A stretch of 40,662 nt of DNA from Bacteroidales bacterium. Its GTDB lineage: Bacteria; Bacteroidota; Bacteroidia; Bacteroidales; UBA932. The position numbers and the translations under genes were made by a program. The stretch lies in contig JAFUGJ010000010.1 in assembly GCA_017469425.1 (NCBI GenBank), forward strand, positions 1 to 40,662, in the 5' to 3' direction. Position 1 is the first letter of the stretch. The number at the start of each line of letters is the position of its first letter. Positions 1 through 10,176 of this stretch are shown piece by piece. The notes below the pieces were generated by a model that saw nothing but the letters and a program-made list of their open reading frames with translations, made no database searches and was not told where the DNA came from.

Positions 1-1985
1 ATCATACCCTTGCTCTCGATTCCGCGGATGGTGCGGGGCTTGAGATTGGCGAGGATACAAATCTGCCTGCCGACCATGTCCTCGGGGCTGTAGTATTCGG
101 CGATTCCGGAAACGATAACGCGCTTGTCGATGCCCGTATCGATGGTGAGTTTGAGGAGCTTGTCGGTCTTGGGCACGCGCTCGGCTTCAAGCACGGTGGC
201 GGTGCGTATATCCATCTTTTCGAAATCTTCAAAAGTACATTCTTCCTTCTGCGGAGCAACCTGCCTGGCAAGTTCCGCCTTGGCCTCGGCCTCCCTTTGG
301 GCGCGAATCGCATCAAGGCGGTCGAGCTGCTTGCGGATGGCTGCGTCGTCAATCTTCTCAAAGAGGAGTTCGGCAGTGGCGAGCTGATGGCCTACCGGAA
401 GAATGTCGGAGGCTCCAAGTCGCTCCCAGCCAAGGGCTTCCGCTTCCGTGCAATTCAGCATCTTACGCAACCTTTCGCAGGCAAAGGGCGTGAATGGCTC
501 GAAGGCAATGGCCAGGTCGGCGCAAAGTTGCAGGCAGACATTGAGAATGGTGCCGGTGCGTGCGAGATCGGTCTTGGCAACCTTCCACGGCTCGCTGTCG
601 GAAATGTATTTGTTGCCGATGCGGGCAATCTGCATGGCATCCTTGAGGGCTTCGCGGAAACGGAACCCTTCGATGTTCTTCTCCAGGCTCTCCTTCAGGG
701 GGGCGATTGAATCCAGGGTTTCGCGGTCGATGTCAAGCAGTTCCCCTGCAGCGGGCACGCGGCCTTCGAAGTATTTGTGGGTGAGCACGACGGCACGGTT
801 CACGAAATTGCCGAAGATTGCCACCAGCTCGGAATTGTTGCGAGTCTGGAACTCCTTCCAGCTGAAGTCATTGTCCTTGGTTTCAGGAGCGTTGGCGGTA
901 AGCACATAGCGCAGCACATCCTCCTTGCCGGGGAAATCCCGCACATACTCGTGGGCCCATACCGCCCATCCGCGCGAAGTGGAAATCTTTTCGCCCTCGA
1001 GGTTCAGGAACTCGTTTGCAGGCACATTGTCAGGAAGCACATAACCGTCGCCATAGGCTTTGAGCATCGAAGGGAACACGATGCAGTGGAATACGATATT
1101 GTCCTTGCCGATGAAATGCACGAGGCGGGTGTCGGGGCTCTTCCACCACTTTTCCCACGAATCCGGCAGAAGCTCGATTGTGTTGGAAATATATCCTATC
1201 GGTGCATCGAACCACACATAGAGCACCTTCCCCTCGGCTCCCTCGACGGGAACGGGAACACCCCAGTCGAGGTCGCGCGTCACGGCACGGGGCTGAAGGC
1301 CGCCATCCAGCCAGCTTTTAACCTGGCCATAGACATTGCTGCGCCACTCCTTGTGGCCGTCCAGCACCCACTCCCGCAGCCATTGCTCGTAATCCTGCAG
1401 GGGCAGATACCAGTGGGTGGTCTTCTTCTTGACGGGTTCGGTGCCGCTGAGCTTGCTCCTTGGATTGATTAGTTCTTCCGGGCTGAGGGTGGAGCCGCAA
1501 TGCTCGCACTGGTCACCGTAAGCTCCTTCGTGGCCGCACTTGGGGCAGGTTCCCACTATGTAGCGGTCGGCGAGGAAGGTCTTTGCTTCGGGGTCGTAGA
1601 ACTGCTCGCTTTCGCGGGTGACGAATTTGCCCTCGTCGTAGAGCTTGCGGAAAAACTCGGATGCGTTCTTTTCATGCACCTTCGAGGAAGTGCGCCCGTA
1701 GATGTCGAAATGGATGCCAAGCGCCTCGAAACTGTCTTTTATGATGTTGTGGTACTCGTCCACGATGTCCTGGGGGCTGCATCCCTGCTGACGCGCCTTG
1801 ATGGTGATGGGCACGCCGTGCTCGTCGGAACCGCACACATAAAGCACCTCCCTCCCGCGCATACGAAGATAGCGGACATAAATGTCGGCGGGCACATACA
1901 CTCCTGCAAGGTGCCCGATGTGCACCGGGCCGTTGGCGTAGGGTAACGCACTGGTTACCAGGGTTCTTTTAAACTTCTGTTCCAT
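1..1985 (-). CDS. metG: Methionyl-tRNA synthetase, C-terminus cut by window edge
   Basis: Charges tRNA(Met) with methionine in the cytoplasm. The reading frame is open from the ATG at 1985-1983 to the left edge (661 codons seen). Visible are the class I signature HIGH at residues 22-25, a CxxC...CxxC zinc knuckle near residues 145-162, a KMSKS-type loop read as EKISTS near residue 331, and the anticodon-binding helical region. A C-terminal EMAP-like tRNA-binding domain begins near residue 583 ([20 protein letters not shown]). Bacteroidales MetRS is usually about 680 residues, so only some 20 residues should be missing. The start codon lies inside the last codons of dnaG (17 nt overlap), which suggests translational coupling in a recQ-dnaG-metG operon. 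Family identity is near certain. Confidence 0.97.
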   Translation of the reverse strand, partial: MEQKFKRTLVTSALPYANGPVHIGHLAGVYVPADIYVRYLRMRGREVLYVCGSDEHGVPITIKARQQGCSPQDIVDEYHNIIKDSFEALGIHFDIYGRTSSKVHEKNASEFFRKLYDEGKFVTRESEQFYDPEAKTFLADRYIVGTCPKCGHEGAYGDQCEHCGSTLSPEELINPRSKLSGTEPVKKKTTHWYLPLQDYEQWLREWVLDGHKEWRSNVYGQVKSWLDGGLQPRAVTRDLDWGVPVPVEGAEGKVLYVWFDAPIGYISNTIELLPDSWEKWWKSPDTRLVHFIGKDNIVFHCIVFPSMLKAYGDGYVLPDNVPANEFLNLEGEKISTSRGWAVWAHEYVRDFPGKEDVLRYVLTANAPETKDNDFSWKEFQTRNNSELVAIFGNFVNRAVVLTHKYFEGRVPAAGELLDIDRETLDSIAPLKESLEKNIEGFRFREALKDAMQIARIGNKYISDSEPWKVAKTDLARTGTILNVCLQLCADLAIAFEPFTPFACERLRKMLNCTEAEALGWERLGASDILPVGHQLATAELLFEKIDDAAIRKQLDRLDAIRAQREAEAKAELARQVAPQKEECTFEDFEKMDIRTATVLEAERVPKTDKLLKLTIDTGIDKRVIVSGIAEYYSPEDMVGRQICILANLKPRTIRGIESKGM

Positions 1986-3960
1986 TTATGGTTTCTTTGA
2001 GTTTGTTCTGGCGTCGCTGGATTTCGCGGATTTGGAGCAGGATGCTCCCCTGGGCCTCTTCGTCAGCCCCTTTGAGGCTGTGTTTGAGCTCAAGATATTT
2101 CGATTGCAAACGGCGCTCCGCCAGTATAAGCATGGTTTTGGGTACGAATGCGGCAAGCCAGTACTGTTCCGAGGTGAGGGCGCTTTCCAGGCGCTTGACG
2201 GAAAGGTTGTACTTGCGGGTGGAGAACTCCGCGGCGAGGGTGGCGAGCAGCCTGTCGGGAGAATCGAGAAGGCTGCGGACTATGGCGTTCTGCCCGAGCC
2301 CGCGGTCGTAAAGTTCTATGTATGAGTCGTAAACACGGCGATACCCGGAGTTGGCAAGGGGCTCTCCCGTAGATTCGACGGCCGAAGCAATGAATCCCGC
2401 CACGGTGTCGGTCACCTCCGGGTCGTAGTACGGGGAATCGGTTTCGAACTGCAGTTCTTCGGACCCGTATTGCAGCAGAAAAGCGAGTATATCGCCCTCC
2501 ACCGCCGCGAGGACCTTGTTTTCCGGGCTGTATGCGCCATTGAAAGAAGGCGGTACGGCATCCCCTTCCGGCACTGCGTCCTGCACGGGAACGGCAGGAG
2601 CCGGGCCTTCGGATGCAGCGGCGTTTCCTTCCCTCTGCCGGTCGCGGGCTTCGTCGGCAAGAAGCTGGTCGCGCGTGGTTTTCACCCGGGTGAAGATGAC
2701 ATCCGGCGCCACGCCGAACTTCTCCGCGGCGGAATTCACATACACCGACCTCTTCACCGCATCCGGAATCCGGGCGATGGTGTCGGCAATATCATTCACG
2801 AAATTGGCTTTCTTGAGGGGATTGTTCCCGGCATCCTTCAGGAGGATGTCGGCCTTGAAATCCAGGAAATCCCTTTCATTATCGGCCATGTAGCGCTGCA
2901 CCTCCTCGAGCGTATGGCTGCGCGAGAACGAATCGGGGTCCTCCCCGTCGGGAAGCAGCACCACGCTCACATTAAGCCCTTCGTAGAGTATGAGGTCGAT
3001 GTCCTTGAGCGAAGCGTGGATGCCCGCGCTGTCGCCGTCGTTCATGAGCAGGATATTGTCCGTAAACTTATGTATCAGGCGCACCTGCTGCCGGGTGAGG
3101 GCGGTTCCGCAGGGGGCCACGACATTCCGTATGCCAAGCTGCTGCAGCATCACGAAATCCACATTCCCTTCCACGATGATGCACTTGTCAGCACGGGAAA
3201 TCTCGCTCTTCGAGAACCAGATGCCGAAGAGGATATTGCTCTTGTGGTAGATTTCCGTATCGGGCGAATTCACATATTTCGCGGGATTGTCGGCCTTCAG
3301 GGTGCGTCCGCTGAATCCGAGCACACGCCCGCTCACCGAATGGATGGGGAACATCACCCTCTCGCGGAACTTGTCGGCAAGAGTGCCGTCGTCGCGGCGG
3401 ACTGCAAGTCCTGCATCCAAAAGGTATTCTTCCTTGTAGCCAGCCTTGCGTGCGGCGTCAAGCAGGTCACTCTTGCCGGAAGGTGCCCATCCCAGGCCGA
3501 ATTTCGCAATGGTTTCATCCTCCAGGCTGCGGGAATGATAGTAGGCAAGGGCCACATCCTTTCCTTCCCGGGTGCCGAGCTGTCCTGTGAAGAACTTCTG
3601 CGCGAAATCCGTTACCAGCAGCAAACTCTCGCTGCGCTGGCGTGCAGCCGTCACCTCCGGCGACTCTTCTTCCTCAACCACATTGATATTGTAGCGCTTT
3701 GCAATGTAGCGCAGCGCCTCGGAGTAGGAACTATGCTCGTGCTCCATGAGGAATCCCACCGCGGAGCCGGACTTGCCGCAGCCGAAACATTTGAAGATAC
3801 CCTTGGAAGGCGACACATAGAACGAAGGCGTCTTCTCCTGATGGAAGGGGCAGCACGCCACATAGTTGGCCCCGCGGCGCTTCAGCGTCACGAAATCTCC
3901 GACTATGTCCTCTATCCGCGCGGTATCCAGGATGAGGTCAACTGTGTCTTTAGGTATCAC
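1969..3960 (-). CDS. dnaG: DNA primase DnaG
   Basis: Makes the RNA primers for DNA replication. The 663-residue protein has the N-terminal CHC2 zinc-binding domain (ligands C37, H40, C58, C61), the primase core, and a TOPRIM domain with EGNVD near residue 263 and NDGDSAG near 306, whose acidic residues bind the catalytic metal. A linker rich in Ala, Pro and Glu (about residues 440-480) leads to a C-terminal domain expected to bind the replicative helicase. The start is a GTG at 3960-3958 that overlaps the recQ TGA by 4 nt (GTGA), so it is probably translated by coupling. The 3' end overlaps metG by 17 nt. Length is normal for the family. Confidence 0.97.
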   Translation of the reverse strand: MIPKDTVDLILDTARIEDIVGDFVTLKRRGANYVACCPFHQEKTPSFYVSPSKGIFKCFGCGKSGSAVGFLMEHEHSSYSEALRYIAKRYNINVVEEEESPEVTAARQRSESLLLVTDFAQKFFTGQLGTREGKDVALAYYHSRSLEDETIAKFGLGWAPSGKSDLLDAARKAGYKEEYLLDAGLAVRRDDGTLADKFRERVMFPIHSVSGRVLGFSGRTLKADNPAKYVNSPDTEIYHKSNILFGIWFSKSEISRADKCIIVEGNVDFVMLQQLGIRNVVAPCGTALTRQQVRLIHKFTDNILLMNDGDSAGIHASLKDIDLILYEGLNVSVVLLPDGEDPDSFSRSHTLEEVQRYMADNERDFLDFKADILLKDAGNNPLKKANFVNDIADTIARIPDAVKRSVYVNSAAEKFGVAPDVIFTRVKTTRDQLLADEARDRQREGNAAASEGPAPAVPVQDAVPEGDAVPPSFNGAYSPENKVLAAVEGDILAFLLQYGSEELQFETDSPYYDPEVTDTVAGFIASAVESTGEPLANSGYRRVYDSYIELYDRGLGQNAIVRSLLDSPDRLLATLAAEFSTRKYNLSVKRLESALTSEQYWLAAFVPKTMLILAERRLQSKYLELKHSLKGADEEAQGSILLQIREIQRRQNKLKETINGTEV

Positions 3961-6173
3961 GATGCAATGTCACATAGGAACTTGATGCGCACGAGGCGGA
4001 TTTCCAGCTCTTCGAAATCGCCGCCAAGAGCTGCGATGGCCGCGTCCACGGAGTCGGATTCGGCTTCCTCGCGGAAGTAGTCGTAAATTTCCTCCACATC
4101 CTCGTCGTCGTATCGTTCATCGATATAATAATCCAGATTCAGCTTGGTGCCGGTGGAAACGATGCCCTCGATTTCGGTCACGAGTTCGGAAAGGTCCATC
4201 GAACGGGCGGAGGCAATGTCCTCCAGGTCCATCCTGCGGTCAATGCTCTGGATAATGAAAATCTTGTTTGCACTGCGGTTGGGAGCCGATTTCACCACAA
4301 AGTCGTCGGGCCTCGTGATGTCGTTCTCCTCCACATATTTGCTGATTATCTCAAGGAACTCCCTGCCGAACTTGCGCGCCTTGCCTTCGCCCACTCCCTG
4401 GCAGTTCTTGAGTTCGTCATAGGTCTCCGGATAAAGGATGGACATGTCCTGCAGGGCAGGGTCGCCGAAGATAATCCAGGGCTGCAGGCGCAGGCGGGCC
4501 GCCATGTCCTTGCGGAGGTCCTTTAGCATCTTGAGGAGAGTCTGGTCGCCTCCGCCGCCGTTGCGCATGGCATTCGCAGCCGCGACGGACTCCTCGTCCT
4601 CCTCGTCGTCACCTCCGCCTTCGCTGAACACTCCGTCCTCCACCAGCTCCAGCTTCCAGGGGTTGATAAGGAATTCGAGTCCGAGGCCGGTCACGGAAAT
4701 GAGACCGTAGGATTCGATTTCCTTTTCGAGCAGATGATGCACCAGACCCTGGTGGATTACGGTAATCCAGTAGCGCTCGTCGTGGGCGGAACCTTTGCCG
4801 AAGAACTCGAGTTCGTCGTGCCGGTAGCTCTTGATGAGGGCGTTTTCCTTACCTGAAAGGATGCCTGCGAGGTGCTCTACCTTGAAGTGCTCGGGGAGGC
4901 TGGTGATGAGGTCGATTACCAGCTGCATGTCCCTGCGCCCGTCGAACACTGGCTTGGGGTGCAGGCAGTTGTCGCACCCGCCGCAGTTGTCCTGCGGGTA
5001 CTCTTCGCCGAAGTAGTTGAGAAGCAGCCTCCTGCGGCACTGCCCGGACTCTGCGTAGGCCACCACCTCATTGAGAAGCTGACGGCTTATTTCCTGCTCG
5101 GCCACAGGCTTCCCCTGCATGAACTTCTCGAGCTTGCGTATATCCTTGTAGGAGTAGTATGTGATGCAGACGCCTTCCTTGCCGTCGCGCCCCGCCCGAC
5201 CGGTTTCCTGGTAGTAGCTTTCGATGCTCTTGGGAATGTCGTAGTGGATGACGAAGCGCACATCTGGCTTGTCGATGCCCATGCCGAAAGCTATGGTGGC
5301 CACGATGACATCGATTTCCTCCATCAGGAACTTGTCCTGGTTCTCCGCCCTCACCCTGGCATCCAGCCCGGCGTGATAAGGCAGGGCGCGGATGTCGTTG
5401 ATTTGCAGGAAGGCAGCCATCTCCTCGACCTTCTTGCGGCTGAGACAGTAGATGATGCCCGACTTTCCGGCATTCTGCTTGATGAAGCGCACGATGTCCT
5501 TTTCCGGCTCCTGCTTTGCGCGGATTTCGTAATACAGGTTAGGGCGGTTGAAGGACGACTTGAACACTTCCGCCCCATGAATGCCGAGGTTTTTGAGAAT
5601 GTCGCTCTGGACCTTGGGCGTAGCGGTGGCGGTGAGGGCGATGATGGGAGCCCTGCCTATCTGCTCCACAAGGCTGCGGATACGGCGGTATTCCGGGCGG
5701 AAGTCGTGCCCCCACTCGGAGATGCAGTGGGCCTCATCCACGGCATAGAACGAGATTTTGATGCCACGCAGCAAATCCACATTCTCCTCCTTGGTCAGCG
5801 ACTCCGGAGCCACATACAGGATTTTGGTTTTGCCATTGATAAGGTCTTCCCTCACCTCCTCCATCTCCTGCCTTGAAAGGCTCGAATTCAGGAAATGCGC
5901 GATGCTTTCCTCGCCGTTCACAAATCCCCGCAGCACATCCACCTGGTTTTTCATGAGAGCGATGAGGGGCGAGATTACGATGGCGGTGCCGTCGGCCACG
6001 AGGGCAGGAAGCTGATAGCAGAGCGATTTTCCCCCGCCGGTGGGCATCAGCACAAAAGCGTCACCACCGTTCAGGAGATGATTGATGACCCTTTCCTGGT
6101 CGCCTTTGAAATTGTCGTAGCCAAAGAAAGTCTTGAGCGTGCTGTGTATTTCGGCAGAGTAGTCCTTATTCAT
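3957..6173 (-). CDS. recQ: ATP-dependent DNA helicase RecQ
   Basis: A 3'-5' DNA helicase of recombination and fork repair. The 738-residue protein shows motif I (MPTGGGKS, about residue 42), the DEAH box with the RecQ aromatic-rich loop (DEAHCISEWGHDFRPEY, about 145), motif III (ALTATAT) and a helicase C-terminal lobe with the GRAGRDG motif. An RQC zinc site follows (a Cys near 378, then DNCGGCDNC), then an HRDC domain (about 560-612) and a 120-residue helical tail as in other Bacteroidota RecQ proteins. The ATG at 6173 was chosen over an upstream in-frame codon at 6248, because the first 25 residues of that reading do not resemble RecQ and would overlap the preceding gene's terminator. It is the first gene of the recQ-dnaG-metG operon. 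Confidence 0.96.
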   Translation of the reverse strand: MNKDYSAEIHSTLKTFFGYDNFKGDQERVINHLLNGGDAFVLMPTGGGKSLCYQLPALVADGTAIVISPLIALMKNQVDVLRGFVNGEESIAHFLNSSLSRQEMEEVREDLINGKTKILYVAPESLTKEENVDLLRGIKISFYAVDEAHCISEWGHDFRPEYRRIRSLVEQIGRAPIIALTATATPKVQSDILKNLGIHGAEVFKSSFNRPNLYYEIRAKQEPEKDIVRFIKQNAGKSGIIYCLSRKKVEEMAAFLQINDIRALPYHAGLDARVRAENQDKFLMEEIDVIVATIAFGMGIDKPDVRFVIHYDIPKSIESYYQETGRAGRDGKEGVCITYYSYKDIRKLEKFMQGKPVAEQEISRQLLNEVVAYAESGQCRRRLLLNYFGEEYPQDNCGGCDNCLHPKPVFDGRRDMQLVIDLITSLPEHFKVEHLAGILSGKENALIKSYRHDELEFFGKGSAHDERYWITVIHQGLVHHLLEKEIESYGLISVTGLGLEFLINPWKLELVEDGVFSEGGGDDEEDEESVAAANAMRNGGGGDQTLLKMLKDLRKDMAARLRLQPWIIFGDPALQDMSILYPETYDELKNCQGVGEGKARKFGREFLEIISKYVEENDITRPDDFVVKSAPNRSANKIFIIQSIDRRMDLEDIASARSMDLSELVTEIEGIVSTGTKLNLDYYIDERYDDEDVEEIYDYFREEAESDSVDAAIAALGGDFEELEIRLVRIKFLCDIAS

Positions 6174-6176
6174 ACC

Positions 6177-6210
6177 CAAATTTAACAATATTTCGGGAAA
6201 TAAAAAACAA
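6177..6210 (-). promoter_or_regulatory. Predicted recQ operon promoter
   Basis: On the minus strand the box TAAATTTG (6184-6177) fits the Bacteroidota -7 consensus TAnnTTTG and is followed after only 3 nt by the recQ ATG. A TTG at 6210-6208 could serve as the -33 element with a slightly long spacer of 23 nt. The same T-tract is the tail of the upstream terminator. The spacing predicts a leaderless mRNA. Confidence 0.55.
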
Positions 6211-6235
6211 GTGCCCATGTTTTTTGCACGGGCAC
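6211..6235 (-). terminator. Rho-independent terminator after the ser operon
   Basis: Read on the minus strand, a 9-bp stem (GTGCCCGTG / CATGGGCAC, one G-T pair) encloses a 7-nt A-rich loop and is followed directly by TTGTTTTTTATTT. It lies just past the DUF1015 stop codon (6245) and before the recQ promoter, so it should separate the two operons. Confidence 0.85.
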
Positions 6236-6244
6236 CTGTCCAAA

Positions 6245-7480
6245 TCAATCCAGCGAATGTATCGCGAGTCCGGACCTGAGCTTTGGCTCGAACCAGGTGG
6301 TTTTGGGCGGCATGATGTTGCCCGTGTCGGCAATGTCGGTAAGCTGCTTCATCGACACGGGATAGAGGGCGAAGGCCACGGCCATCTCGCCGCTGTCCAC
6401 CCGGCGTTCCAACTCTCCGAGGCCGCGGATTCCCCCCACGAAGTCGATACGCTTGTCGGTGCGAAGGTCCTTGATGCCGAGGAGCCTGTCCAGCACCAGG
6501 TTCGAAAGGATGGTGACATCCAGCACTCCGATGGGGTCGGCGTCATCGTACCTTCCCGGCTTTGCAGTGAGGCTGTACCAGCGCCCGCCAAGGTACATGC
6601 TGAAGTTATGAAGCCCTTTCGGCTCGGGGCTTTCAGCAGGTGCGAGTGCAAAATCCTCTTCGAGGGCTTTCAGCAGACCTTCTGGAGTGAAGCCGTTCAG
6701 GTCTTTAACCACGCGGTTGTAGTCAATGATTTTTAGCTGGCTCTCCGGGAAGCACACCGCCATGAAGTAGTTGTATTCTTCATTTCCGGTATGGGCGGGA
6801 TTGTCAGCCCTCTTTTCTTCGCCTACGCGGGCGGCAGCTGCGGTGCGGTGGTGTCCGTCGGCAACATAGAAAGCTTCCACCTGCGTAGTGAAGAGTTCGC
6901 TGATGCGGGCTATGAGCGCATCGTCATCGATTACCCAGAATTCGTGTCCGAAACCGTTCTCGTCGGTAAACTTGTATTCCGAGGGGCCGGAAGCGGTTTT
7001 GGCAACTATCGCGTTAAGCTCGGCGTTGTCCTTGAAAGCAAAGAAAACCGGTTCGATGTTGGCATTCTGGATGCGCACATGAATCATGCGGTCGTCTTCC
7101 TTGTCCTTGCGGGTGAGTTCATGCTTCTTTATAAGCCCGTTCCGATAGTCGTCGCTGTGGGCGCAGAGCACGATGCCGTACTGGGTGCGCCCGTCCATGG
7201 TCTGGGCATACACATAGTAGCAGGGTTTGGGGTCGCATACCAGCCAGCCGCGCTCTTTCCAGAGACGGAAGTTCTCCACGGCCTTGTCGTAAGTGCGCTG
7301 CTCATGCTCGCCTGCAATGGGTTCGAAATCTATCTCAGGCTTGGTGATGTGCAGCAGGCTCTTCTCCCCTGCCATTGCCTTCGCCTCGGCGGAATTGAGC
7401 ACATCGTACGGAGGCGCCGCCACTTCCGTCACCAGATTCCTGGGAGGCCGTATGGCCTCAAAAGGTTTTACTCTTACCAT
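6245..7480 (-). CDS. DUF1015 family protein
   Basis: A conserved 411-residue protein of the DUF1015 family, function not established. The N-terminal region (KPFEAIRPPRNLVTEVAAPPYDV) and the central ADGHHRTAAAARV motif are typical, and the length matches the family. It starts 5 nt after the serA stop and is the last gene of the IMPACT-serC-serA-DUF1015 transcription unit, followed by a strong terminator. From memory, this gene follows serC and serA in many Bacteroidales. That hints at a role tied to serine or phosphoserine metabolism, but no biochemical activity can be read from the sequence. Confidence 0.9.
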   Translation of the reverse strand: MVRVKPFEAIRPPRNLVTEVAAPPYDVLNSAEAKAMAGEKSLLHITKPEIDFEPIAGEHEQRTYDKAVENFRLWKERGWLVCDPKPCYYVYAQTMDGRTQYGIVLCAHSDDYRNGLIKKHELTRKDKEDDRMIHVRIQNANIEPVFFAFKDNAELNAIVAKTASGPSEYKFTDENGFGHEFWVIDDDALIARISELFTTQVEAFYVADGHHRTAAAARVGEEKRADNPAHTGNEEYNYFMAVCFPESQLKIIDYNRVVKDLNGFTPEGLLKALEEDFALAPAESPEPKGLHNFSMYLGGRWYSLTAKPGRYDDADPIGVLDVTILSNLVLDRLLGIKDLRTDKRIDFVGGIRGLGELERRVDSGEMAVAFALYPVSMKQLTDIADTGNIMPPKTTWFEPKLRSGLAIHSLD

Positions 7481-7485
7481 AATCC

Positions 7486-8406
7486 CTATTTGTTTACCTG
7501 GAAACGGGTGTTGCCGGTTGCGAAGTAGTCAACTATCTGACGGGCGGCGGCAAGACCGGCGTTGATGTTGGCTTCCGAGGTCTGTGCTCCCATCTTCTTG
7601 GGAGTGGCGAACACGCGCAGCCCGAACTTCTCCTGCAGGGCCGCGAGGTTGTCGGGAGCGACATCTGTGACATATTTGAGGTCCGGACGGTCCTCCAGGG
7701 CCTTTTCGAGTCCGGCTTCGTCAATCACTTCCTTGCGGGCTGTGTTCACCAGGGTCGCGCCCTTGGGCATCTTGGTAATCAGTTCATAGTTTATGCTGCC
7801 TACCGTGGAAGGAAGTGCAGGTATGTGGAGCGACAGATAGTCGCTGCCGCCGTAAAGTTCGTCGAGGCTGTGCACGGGCTCTGCTCCGCCTGCGAGAATC
7901 TGCTCGTCGCTGAGGAACGGGTCGAGGGCCTTCACCTTCATCCCGAGGGCCTTGGCCTTTACTCCTACCAGACGGCCTACATTGCCGAAAGCCTGGATGC
8001 CGAGGATCTTTCCCTGGATTTCGGAGCCGGTGGCGGGAGTGAACTGGGTGCGGGCCATGAAAATCATCATGGCGACGGCGAGTTCCGCAACGGCATTGGA
8101 GTTCTGCCCGGGGGTGTTCATCACCACTACTCCGTGTGCGGTGGCAGCGGCAAGGTCCACATTGTCGAATCCCGCGCCTGCGCGCACGACTATCTTGAGC
8201 CGGGGAGCTGCGTCAAGAACCTCGGCGGTAACCTTGTCGGAACGGATGATGAGGGCGTTCGCATCGGCTGCGGCCTGAACGAGGTCGGACTGTGCGGCAT
8301 ATTTCTCGAGAAGCACGACTTCATGGCCCGCTCCCTCAAGAATCTCGCGTACCCCCTTCACAGCAACGGCGGCGAAAGGTTTCTGGGTTGCAATCAGTAC
8401 CTTCAT
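7486..8406 (-). CDS. serA: D-3-phosphoglycerate dehydrogenase
   Basis: Oxidises 3-phosphoglycerate to 3-phosphohydroxypyruvate with NAD, the first step of serine synthesis. The 306-residue short form has the substrate-binding region with [11 protein letters not shown] (about 75-85), a Rossmann loop read as AFGNVG (about 142-147) and the NTARKEVID motif that carries the catalytic Arg. There is no ACT or other C-terminal regulatory domain. Where most relatives have the catalytic His in TPHxGA, this protein reads TPKKMGA (Lys270-Lys271), as I recall for the Bacteroidota and Entamoeba type of the enzyme. The ATG overlaps the serC TGA by 4 nt, so the two are probably translationally coupled. Confidence 0.95.
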   Translation of the reverse strand: MKVLIATQKPFAAVAVKGVREILEGAGHEVVLLEKYAAQSDLVQAAADANALIIRSDKVTAEVLDAAPRLKIVVRAGAGFDNVDLAAATAHGVVVMNTPGQNSNAVAELAVAMMIFMARTQFTPATGSEIQGKILGIQAFGNVGRLVGVKAKALGMKVKALDPFLSDEQILAGGAEPVHSLDELYGGSDYLSLHIPALPSTVGSINYELITKMPKGATLVNTARKEVIDEAGLEKALEDRPDLKYVTDVAPDNLAALQEKFGLRVFATPKKMGAQTSEANINAGLAAARQIVDYFATGNTRFQVNK

Positions 8407-9476
8407 TTCTTCAGCGATTCAAATTCCTTCATGGCGGCGGTGAGGGCATCCACATCCTCCTGAGTGCAGGCGTTGTAGAGCGATGCACGGAATCCTCCCA
8501 CGCTGCGGTGCCCCTTGATGCCTACGATGTTCCTGCTCTTTGCGAATGCGAGGAATTCATCCTGCAAAGCCTCGTAGCCGGGAGCCATGACAAAGCAGAT
8601 GTTCATGATGGAACGGTCTTCCTTTGCAGCGGTGCCGACGAAGAGGGGGTTGCGGTCGATTTCGGCATAGAGCGATGCGGCCTTTTTCTCGTCGATTTCA
8701 TGGATGGCGTCGATTCCTCCCACGCTCTTGAGCCATTTGAGGGTCTCGTTCATCACGAAGATGCTGAAAACGGGAGGGGTGTTGAACATAGATTCCTTGT
8801 CGATGTGCACGCGGTAGTCGAGCATCGTGGGAATGTAGCGGCTCACCTTGCCGAGGCTGTCCTTGCGGATGATGGCGAACGCCACTCCGGCAGGGCCTGC
8901 GTTCTTCTGGGCGCCGCCGTAAATCATCTCATACTTGCTCACATCCACCCTGCGGCTGAGGATGTCGGACGACATGTCGGCAATGAGGGGAACGGGGCAG
9001 TCGATGTCGTGCTTGATTTCAGTGCCGTAGATGGTGTTGTTGGTGGTGATGTGCAGATAGTCGAGGTCAGTGGGGATTTCGAATCCCTTGGGGATGTAGC
9101 TGTAGTTCCTGTCCTTGGAGCTGGCGATTGCATAGGCGTTGCCAAGACCCTTGGCTTCCTTCAGGGCCTTTGCAGCCCAAACGCCCGTGTCGAGATATGC
9201 AGCCTTGTTCTCCAGATAGTTCATGGCAACATAGAGGAACTGCAGACTGGCGCCTCCGCCGAGGAAAACGGTTTCATACTCTTCGGGAATGTTCAGAATC
9301 TCACGCCACAGGGCGCGGGTCTCGTCCATGGTTTCCTCCCATTCCTTAGTCCTGTGCGAAATTGATATAAGGGATACGCCGGTGCCCTTGAAATCCAGAA
9401 GGGCCTCGCGGGCATGTTCTATAGCCACCTGCGGCAGAAGGCAGGGGCCTGCATTGAATACATGGATTTTGCTCAT
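8403..9476 (-). CDS. serC: Phosphoserine aminotransferase
   Basis: A PLP-dependent enzyme converting 3-phosphohydroxypyruvate and glutamate to O-phosphoserine, the second step of serine synthesis. The 357-residue protein starts with [15 protein letters not shown], carries GGGASLQF (phosphate binding), and has the PLP lysine at about K191 in [13 protein letters not shown]. The C-terminal [15 protein letters not shown] is diagnostic. It overlaps the upstream IMPACT gene and the downstream serA by 4 nt each (ATGA), giving a compact serC-serA cassette. No serB-type phosphatase is present in the window. Confidence 0.97.
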   Translation of the reverse strand: MSKIHVFNAGPCLLPQVAIEHAREALLDFKGTGVSLISISHRTKEWEETMDETRALWREILNIPEEYETVFLGGGASLQFLYVAMNYLENKAAYLDTGVWAAKALKEAKGLGNAYAIASSKDRNYSYIPKGFEIPTDLDYLHITTNNTIYGTEIKHDIDCPVPLIADMSSDILSRRVDVSKYEMIYGGAQKNAGPAGVAFAIIRKDSLGKVSRYIPTMLDYRVHIDKESMFNTPPVFSIFVMNETLKWLKSVGGIDAIHEIDEKKAASLYAEIDRNPLFVGTAAKEDRSIMNICFVMAPGYEALQDEFLAFAKSRNIVGIKGHRSVGGFRASLYNACTQEDVDALTAAMKEFESLKK

Positions 9477-10117
9477 AGCATTTTGATTTTATCTTTAAAG
9501 ATACCAAGTTTTTTCATATGTTCCAAAAAAGCATGCTCTTTCGAGAGAGGGATGCGCAGGGTGAGGGCGCAGTCTTGGGCGAAATCGCGTGCAGTCACCT
9601 CATATCCTCCGGCCTTCTGCGCTTCCATCACGGCAGGCATCAAGTCGTATCCAAACTCCAGCCGCCAGCAACGGGAAGCCGTCTTTTCTACAATCTGCGC
9701 CTTGTCGAGGGCATCGGCAGTGGCGCTCTTGTAGGCGCGAATCAGCCCGGGAACCCCGAGAAGGATTCCCCCGAAATAGCGGACCACCACAACCAGCACA
9801 TCCTGCAGCCCGCGGGAATCTATCTGCCCGAGTATGGGCCTGCCCGCAGTGCCGGAGGGTTCGCCGTCGTCGTTGGCGCGCCAGATGCCTTCCTGATTGA
9901 GCCGAGGCCCTCCGGGGCCTTCCTCGACCTTTGTGATGCGATACGAGTAGCAATGATGCCTCGCGGAGTGATGTTCCTTGCGCAGGGCATCGACAATCGG
10001 CTTAACCTCTGATTCAGAAGAAATTGGAAATGCATACGCGATAAAACGGCTGCCGCTGTCCTTGTAAAGACCTTCCGAGCAGGCGGCAATGCTGCTGTAT
10101 TTATCGCACGAAAGCAT
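9473..10117 (-). CDS. IMPACT/YigZ (UPF0029) family protein
   Basis: A 214-residue member of the YigZ/IMPACT family. The N-terminal domain has the pattern [20 protein letters not shown] and the family hallmark [14 protein letters not shown], followed by [21 protein letters not shown] ferredoxin-like C-terminal domain (about 140-214) completes the usual two-domain layout. The eukaryotic relative regulates the eIF2 kinase GCN2; the bacterial role is unclear. The ATG at 10117 is preferred over an in-frame TTG at 10132 that lies upstream of the promoter box. It is the first gene of a four-gene unit and its TGA overlaps the serC ATG. Confidence 0.9.
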   Translation of the reverse strand: MLSCDKYSSIAACSEGLYKDSGSRFIAYAFPISSESEVKPIVDALRKEHHSARHHCYSYRITKVEEGPGGPRLNQEGIWRANDDGEPSGTAGRPILGQIDSRGLQDVLVVVVRYFGGILLGVPGLIRAYKSATADALDKAQIVEKTASRCWRLEFGYDLMPAVMEAQKAGGYEVTARDFAQDCALTLRIPLSKEHAFLEHMKKLGIFKDKIKML

Positions 10118-10120
10118 AAC

Positions 10121-10128
10121 CAAAATTA
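10121..10128 (-). promoter_or_regulatory. Predicted -7 box of the IMPACT-ser operon
   Basis: Minus-strand TAATTTTG is followed after 3 nt (GTT) by the start codon at 10117. No clear TTTG lies 19-21 nt upstream. The spacing predicts a leaderless transcript. Confidence 0.5.
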
Positions 10129-10151
10129 GCAAAAATCTCGTATATTCGCAC

Positions 10152-10159
10152 TGTATTTG
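10152..10159 (+). promoter_or_regulatory. Possible -7 box for the gene at 10177
   Basis: TGTATTTG differs from TAnnTTTG at one position and ends 17 nt before the ATG. It sits in the 59-bp divergent region shared with the IMPACT gene. Confidence 0.35.
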
Positions 10160-10176
10160 TTAAAATTAGTTAGAAG

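Noticed and set aside
2470-4080. Open frame of 536 codons antisense to dnaG
   Set aside because: The dnaG zinc and TOPRIM motifs lie on the minus strand; the antisense product has no recognisable fold and no promoter.
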